A DNA stretch of 64,000 nt from Chitinophaga qingshengii (GTDB taxonomy: Bacteria > Bacteroidota > Bacteroidia > Chitinophagales > Chitinophagaceae): positions 496,001 to 560,000 of the forward strand of contig NZ_JACVFC010000001.1 in assembly GCF_014529935.1 (NCBI RefSeq), given 5' to 3'. The translations under genes were made by a program, and so were the position numbers. Position 1 is the first letter of the stretch, and every line of letters starts with the position of its first letter. This document shows, in pieces, positions 60,032 to 64,000 of the stretch. The notes below the pieces were generated by a model, which was given only the letters and a program-made list of their open reading frames with translations, was not told where the DNA came from and ran no database searches.

Positions 60032-61780
60032 TTATTGCGTGAACTGCATCTCACACAAATTCCGGTACAAACCTTCATCGATATTGACGAGTTCATGATG
60101 TGTACCCTCTTCTACAATACTACCCTTATCGATGACGATGATTTTATCGGCCTGCCGGATAGTAGCCAGCCGGTGTGCTATCACAATCGAGGTGCGGCCT
60201 TCCATTAATTTATTCAGCGCATCCTGTACCAGTTTTTCAGACTCCGCGTCCAGCGCAGAAGTGGCCTCATCCAGGATGAGGATACGCGGTTGTTTTAATA
60301 CGGCCCGGGCAATGGCGATACGCTGACGCTGACCACCGGAGAGTTGCATCCCCCTTTCGCCAACGATGGTGTTCAGGCCCAGCGGGAGGCGTTCTATAAA
60401 CTCCCAGGCATTGGCTTTCTGCGCAGCCTCGATGATTTCCTCTTCTGTAGCGTCTTCCCTGCCATAGGCTATATTCTCCAGGATGGTGCCGCCAAACAGA
60501 AACACATCCTGCGGTACGGTAGCCATTTGGGAACGCAGCGCCGACAAAGGAAACTGATGAATATCCTTGTTATCAAAGCTGATATGACCGCCGGTAGTAT
60601 CGTACAGGCGTAACAGTAAGGAGACGATCGTACTCTTACCGGCTCCGCTGGGGCCTACCAGCGCTATTGTCTGATTTGCCCTCACCTGAAAGGATATCTT
60701 CCGCAGCACCGGCAGACTTTCCCTGCCGGGATAACTAAAGGACACGTTACTGAACCGGATATTTCCGTGCAGGGCATCTTCCGGGGCAATAGCAGTAACA
60801 GGCGATAGTGGCTCCGCCGGTTCATCCAGGATGGCAAAAAGATTTTCGGTAGCACCGATACTTTTTTGCAGGGAAGCATATATTTCTGTCAGGCTGCCGA
60901 TAGAACTGCCTATGAAAACAGAATACAACACAAAGGAGAAAAGTTTGCCGGTATCCAGCCCGATAACGGCCCCTCTCCAGATAACCGCCACCAGTGCGCC
61001 GAAAATACCCATGATGATAAAAGACGACAGAGCCGCCCGGTATTTCCCGTTTTGAATGCCGATATTGGCTGCTTCATCCGTCCTTTCCCGGTACCGTTTC
61101 ATCTCCCTGAATTCATTCGCAAAAGCTTTCACACTGAAGATTCCCTGTAAGGTTTCTTCCACAACGGTACTGGAAGAGGCCACCTGGTCCTGTACCTTTT
61201 GGGAGAAATGCCGGATAGAACGCCCGAAAACAACGGCGACGATCACCATGACCGGCAATATAGCCAGCATGAAGATGGTGAGGTTGATAGAAGTAAGCAT
61301 CAGGAAGACAAGCCCGCCGACGATGGTCAGCAGCTGGCGGATAAATTCCGCCAGCGTGGTCGTAAAAGTTTCCTGCAACAGCATGACATCTGAAGATATC
61401 CTGCTGTTAAGCTCCCCTACCCGCCGGGTAAGAAAAAAATGCATCGGCAGCTGAATCAGGTGATTGTAAATCGTTTGCCGCAAAGAGGCCAGCGCCTTTT
61501 CCGCCGCCTTGACAAAAAGTACTGTCCTGAAAAAGGAGGCGGCAGACTGAACTGTCAACAGTCCTATCAATACGAGTCCTGTTATATGGATAGCCCGCAT
61601 ATTATCCTGCTTGCTGGCATCGATTAACCGGCCGAGCATCTCGGGGAATGCCAGTCCGGCCAGACTTGAAATGACCAGACATAACAGCCCCGCTGCGATG
61701 GTAGCCCAATACGGCTGCAGGTATTTAAACAGCTGCAGCGACCGGGAGATGTCTTTTTTATGATGATTGATTGCGGTCAT
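60032..61780 (-). CDS. ABC exporter, fused permease-ATPase (MsbA/lipid-peptide type)
   Basis: 582 residues. Six-helix transmembrane domain in the N-terminal about 320 residues (LFKYLQPYWATIAAGLLCLV), then the ATPase with Walker A GPSGAGKST, Q-loop PQDVFLFGGTI, signature LSGGQRQRIAIARA, Walker B ILILDEATSALD and H-loop IVIAHRLATI. Half-transporter working as homodimer. It starts 28 bases past the stop of the NRPS gene on the same strand; that and the general pattern of such clusters suggest export of the peptide product. A lipid flippase role cannot be excluded. Confidence 0.88.
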   Translation of the reverse strand: MTAINHHKKDISRSLQLFKYLQPYWATIAAGLLCLVISSLAGLAFPEMLGRLIDASKQDNMRAIHITGLVLIGLLTVQSAASFFRTVLFVKAAEKALASLRQTIYNHLIQLPMHFFLTRRVGELNSRISSDVMLLQETFTTTLAEFIRQLLTIVGGLVFLMLTSINLTIFMLAILPVMVIVAVVFGRSIRHFSQKVQDQVASSSTVVEETLQGIFSVKAFANEFREMKRYRERTDEAANIGIQNGKYRAALSSFIIMGIFGALVAVIWRGAVIGLDTGKLFSFVLYSVFIGSSIGSLTEIYASLQKSIGATENLFAILDEPAEPLSPVTAIAPEDALHGNIRFSNVSFSYPGRESLPVLRKISFQVRANQTIALVGPSGAGKSTIVSLLLRLYDTTGGHISFDNKDIHQFPLSALRSQMATVPQDVFLFGGTILENIAYGREDATEEEIIEAAQKANAWEFIERLPLGLNTIVGERGMQLSGGQRQRIAIARAVLKQPRILILDEATSALDAESEKLVQDALNKLMEGRTSIVIAHRLATIRQADKIIVIDKGSIVEEGTHHELVNIDEGLYRNLCEMQFTQ

Positions 61781-61808
61781 GGATTAAGATTGATGATATA
61801 AAAGGGTT

Positions 61809-64000
61809 TCAGCTTAATTTTTCCTTCAGGTAGGCTGCCAGCACCAGGACGTTTTCACCTTCAATCATGGAACCGTGGTGTCCAGGAACGGTAGTTCCGG
61901 TTACCTGTGTTCCATAGGCAGACCATCCCAAATGTTCATCTGCTCCACTCCACTGGTTAGCGGCAGCCTTGACAACTGTCAGCGGCGTATGGACTTTTTC
62001 AGTGACGGTATAATCCATGGATAAATTATAACGATGTACATCCGTAAGTCTTAACACAAATTCTATATAATCATTACTCATCTTATCCTTAATGAATTCC
62101 AGCACAAAAGGAATTACCTCTTTGGGGTCTACTGTTTCCAGCGCTTTACCCAACTGGGCTACCCATTCCGGATGCGGTACGGAGATGATATTGTATTGTT
62201 CAAATATCCAGACCAGTGATTCAAATACTTCTCCGCCGATCAGTTCCTGTTGATGTACCTGTCGTCTCACCTCGGCCGTAGTATCCAGTATAGCCGCGAG
62301 CGTTACCTGTTCTCCCTGCGCTTCCAGCTGACGGGCCATTTCATGAACGATGTAGCCACCGAAAGAGTGTCCCATGAACCGGTAGGGACCTTCCGGCTGC
62401 ACCTGTTTCATCCAGGTGATATTCTGCGCGGCTATATCGGCGAAGTTGTCTAATGGCGTTTCACCTTCAAAGATGCCCTGCATATACAAGCCATATACGG
62501 CGCAGGTATCATTGAGTGCAGCTGCCAGCTGTTCGTAGGCGTCGCAGAGGCCGATAGCACCGGGGAACAGGAAAACAGGGTATTCCTGCGGACCTTTGTT
62601 CATCAATACAATATGCTGGCTGGCCTTCGCGTCTGAAGCCGCGCCACTACCTGTGCTACGTTGCCATTTTCGTCTTTCTTCCAGCACGGCAGCGAGGGCC
62701 GCCACGGTAGGATAAGCAAAGATCTCCCGGTTGGTTATTTCTACCTGCAATACTTTTCTGATGGTCCATACCACCCGTACGACCAGTAATGAGTGTCCAC
62801 CCAACTCAAAGAAATCATCGTATATACCTACCCGTTGTACCGCCAGCAATTCCTGCCATATATTCACGAGGGCCTGTTCCATCTCATTTCGTGGTGCGGC
62901 ATACTTTCCACCCAGCAGTTCATCGGCGGCAGGATCAGGCAAAGCCCGTTTATTCACTTTACCGTTGATGGTCAGCGGCATGGATTCCATCTCAATGAGT
63001 ATGGATGGAACCATGTATTCAGGCAACCTGCCTTTCAGGAATGCCATGATTTCGTCCCGGTCAAAAGTGGTTTCCGGTACCACATACCCAACGAGGCGTT
63101 TCATGCCGTTACTGTCAGACTTCGCCAGCACGACGGATTTTTGCACCAGCGGACACTGTTGCAGGATGCTTTCCACCTCGCCCAGTTCAATGCGATAACC
63201 GCGGATTTTTACCTGGTCATCCAGACGGCCCAGGTATTCAATATTGCCATCCGGCAGCCAGCGGCCTATATCTCCGGTTCTATAGTAGCGGCCGCCCGGC
63301 ACTTTGCTGAAAGGATCCGGCAGGAATTTCTGTGCCGTCAGTTCCGGTTTGTTCAGGAACCCTTTGGCTACCTGCGCTCCTCCTATACATATCTCTCCCT
63401 GCACTCCTTTTCCGCACAGTTCACCGTTGGTATCGAGAATATAAATACTGGCATTGCAGATCGGTTTACCTACCGGTGGCAGGAAACGGGTATCAAAATC
63501 ACGGTCCTCCACCAGATAGGAAGTACCCACATGCACCTCCGTAGGGCCGTAGTGGTTATATAGTACCGCACCGGTGTTACGCAATAAAGTCCTGATATCA
63601 GCATCCAGCCGCAACTGCTCCCCTGCCGTGTATATCGCCTTCAGCGAAGCCGGATACAGCGAGGCTATTTGGGCATATTCCGCGAGATTTTTCAATACCA
63701 CATAAGGCAGGAACAGGTAGTGTATCTGTTGCCGGTCGATTAATCGCAGCAAAGCATCCGCGTCTCTTCGTATGTCTTCATTTATCAGGCAGATCGTGTT
63801 ACCAAAGCATATTGCGCTGAATATTTCCTGGAAGCTCACATCAAAGTTCAGGCTGGCGAACTGCAGGATACGTTTGGGTTCACTGGTATCGAACTGTGTC
63901 TGTTGCCATTGCAGCAGGTTAATCACCGCTCCAGCCAGCATTTCAACCCCCTTCGGATTACCGGTGGTACCGGAGGTATAGATGATATACATCAGCGGAG
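61809..64000 (-). CDS. non-ribosomal peptide synthetase, terminal A-PCP-TE module (5' end beyond the window)
   Basis: The frame is open to the right edge, so this is the C-terminal about 730 residues of a longer protein. Numbering is from the visible Met at 63992. The adenylation domain has core A3 YTSGTTGNPKG, A4 NFDVSFQEIF, A5 NHYGPTEV, A7 YRTGDIGRW and A10 NGKVNKRALP. Specificity pocket read by hand: D, V, Q, F, Y, A, H, V, G, similar to proline-type codes (low confidence). The carrier protein has phosphopantetheine Ser401 in ELGGHSL. The type I thioesterase has nucleophile Ser543 in GHSFGG and releases or cyclises the peptide. ABC exporter follows after 28 bases. Confidence 0.93.
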   Translation of the reverse strand, partial: PLMYIIYTSGTTGNPKGVEMLAGAVINLLQWQQTQFDTSEPKRILQFASLNFDVSFQEIFSAICFGNTICLINEDIRRDADALLRLIDRQQIHYLFLPYVVLKNLAEYAQIASLYPASLKAIYTAGEQLRLDADIRTLLRNTGAVLYNHYGPTEVHVGTSYLVEDRDFDTRFLPPVGKPICNASIYILDTNGELCGKGVQGEICIGGAQVAKGFLNKPELTAQKFLPDPFSKVPGGRYYRTGDIGRWLPDGNIEYLGRLDDQVKIRGYRIELGEVESILQQCPLVQKSVVLAKSDSNGMKRLVGYVVPETTFDRDEIMAFLKGRLPEYMVPSILIEMESMPLTINGKVNKRALPDPAADELLGGKYAAPRNEMEQALVNIWQELLAVQRVGIYDDFFELGGHSLLVVRVVWTIRKVLQVEITNREIFAYPTVAALAAVLEERRKWQRSTGSGAASDAKASQHIVLMNKGPQEYPVFLFPGAIGLCDAYEQLAAALNDTCAVYGLYMQGIFEGETPLDNFADIAAQNITWMKQVQPEGPYRFMGHSFGGYIVHEMARQLEAQGEQVTLAAILDTTAEVRRQVHQQELIGGEVFESLVWIFEQYNIISVPHPEWVAQLGKALETVDPKEVIPFVLEFIKDKMSNDYIEFVLRLTDVHRYNLSMDYTVTEKVHTPLTVVKAAANQWSGADEHLGWSAYGTQVTGTTVPGHHGSMIEGENVLVLAAYLKEKLS

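Overview
The window looks like chromosome of a Bacteroidota organism, most likely Chitinophagaceae (Chitinophaga-like). The grounds are two SusC/SusD pairs, an ECF sigma/FecR/STN-SusC switch, two proteins ending in the type B (gliding-motility-type) sorting domain of the type IX secretion system (T9SS), a PorP/SprF partner, Bacteroidota-style RHS proteins, and a TAnnTTTG promoter element. No tRNA, rRNA, CRISPR array or complete insertion sequence was seen. Homology statements come from reading motifs by eye; no search was run.

Layout. 1-1771 (minus): 3' part of a Calx-beta/T9SS surface protein whose 5' end is missing. 2.3-11 kb: an isoprenylcysteine methyltransferase-like membrane enzyme, an Ada repair protein with an MFS exporter, an unknown protein, a secreted S41 peptidase, an M1-like metallopeptidase and an AraC regulator. 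11-15.2 kb (plus): an ABC ATPase/membrane protein pair, an erythromycin-esterase-like protein and an SDR dehydrogenase. 15.2-22.1 kb (minus): sigma, FecR, SusC and SusD, a surface-signalling nutrient-uptake operon. 22.3-31.3 kb (minus): a compact glycan-utilisation operon of SusC, SusD, SGNH esterase, FAD oxidoreductase and GH9-like enzyme, with paired palindromes and a hairpin upstream.

31.5-36.2 kb holds a DUF1963 protein, a 56-codon orphan precursor that resembles Bacteroidota class I lanthipeptides, a beta-helix protein, a VOC protein and a small secreted protein. 36.2-45.1 kb (minus) is a polymorphic-toxin locus: an RHS/DUF5977-like protein, an RHS protein with a variable C-terminal toxin-like tip, and a candidate immunity gene directly behind it. 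45.4-50 kb (plus) has a TonB-dependent receptor, then an ABC-F protein and TetR regulator behind a dyad-rich promoter region. 50.3-58.3 kb (plus) encodes a 2348-residue repeat adhesin and its SprF partner. 58.4-64 kb (minus) holds an S8 lipoprotein protease, an MsbA-type exporter and the last module (A-PCP-TE) of a non-ribosomal peptide synthetase that runs off the right edge.

The most notable elements are the orphan lanthipeptide-like precursor (32655-32825), the RHS toxin/immunity cassette (36250-37330) and the unusual enzyme set of the second SusC/D operon.
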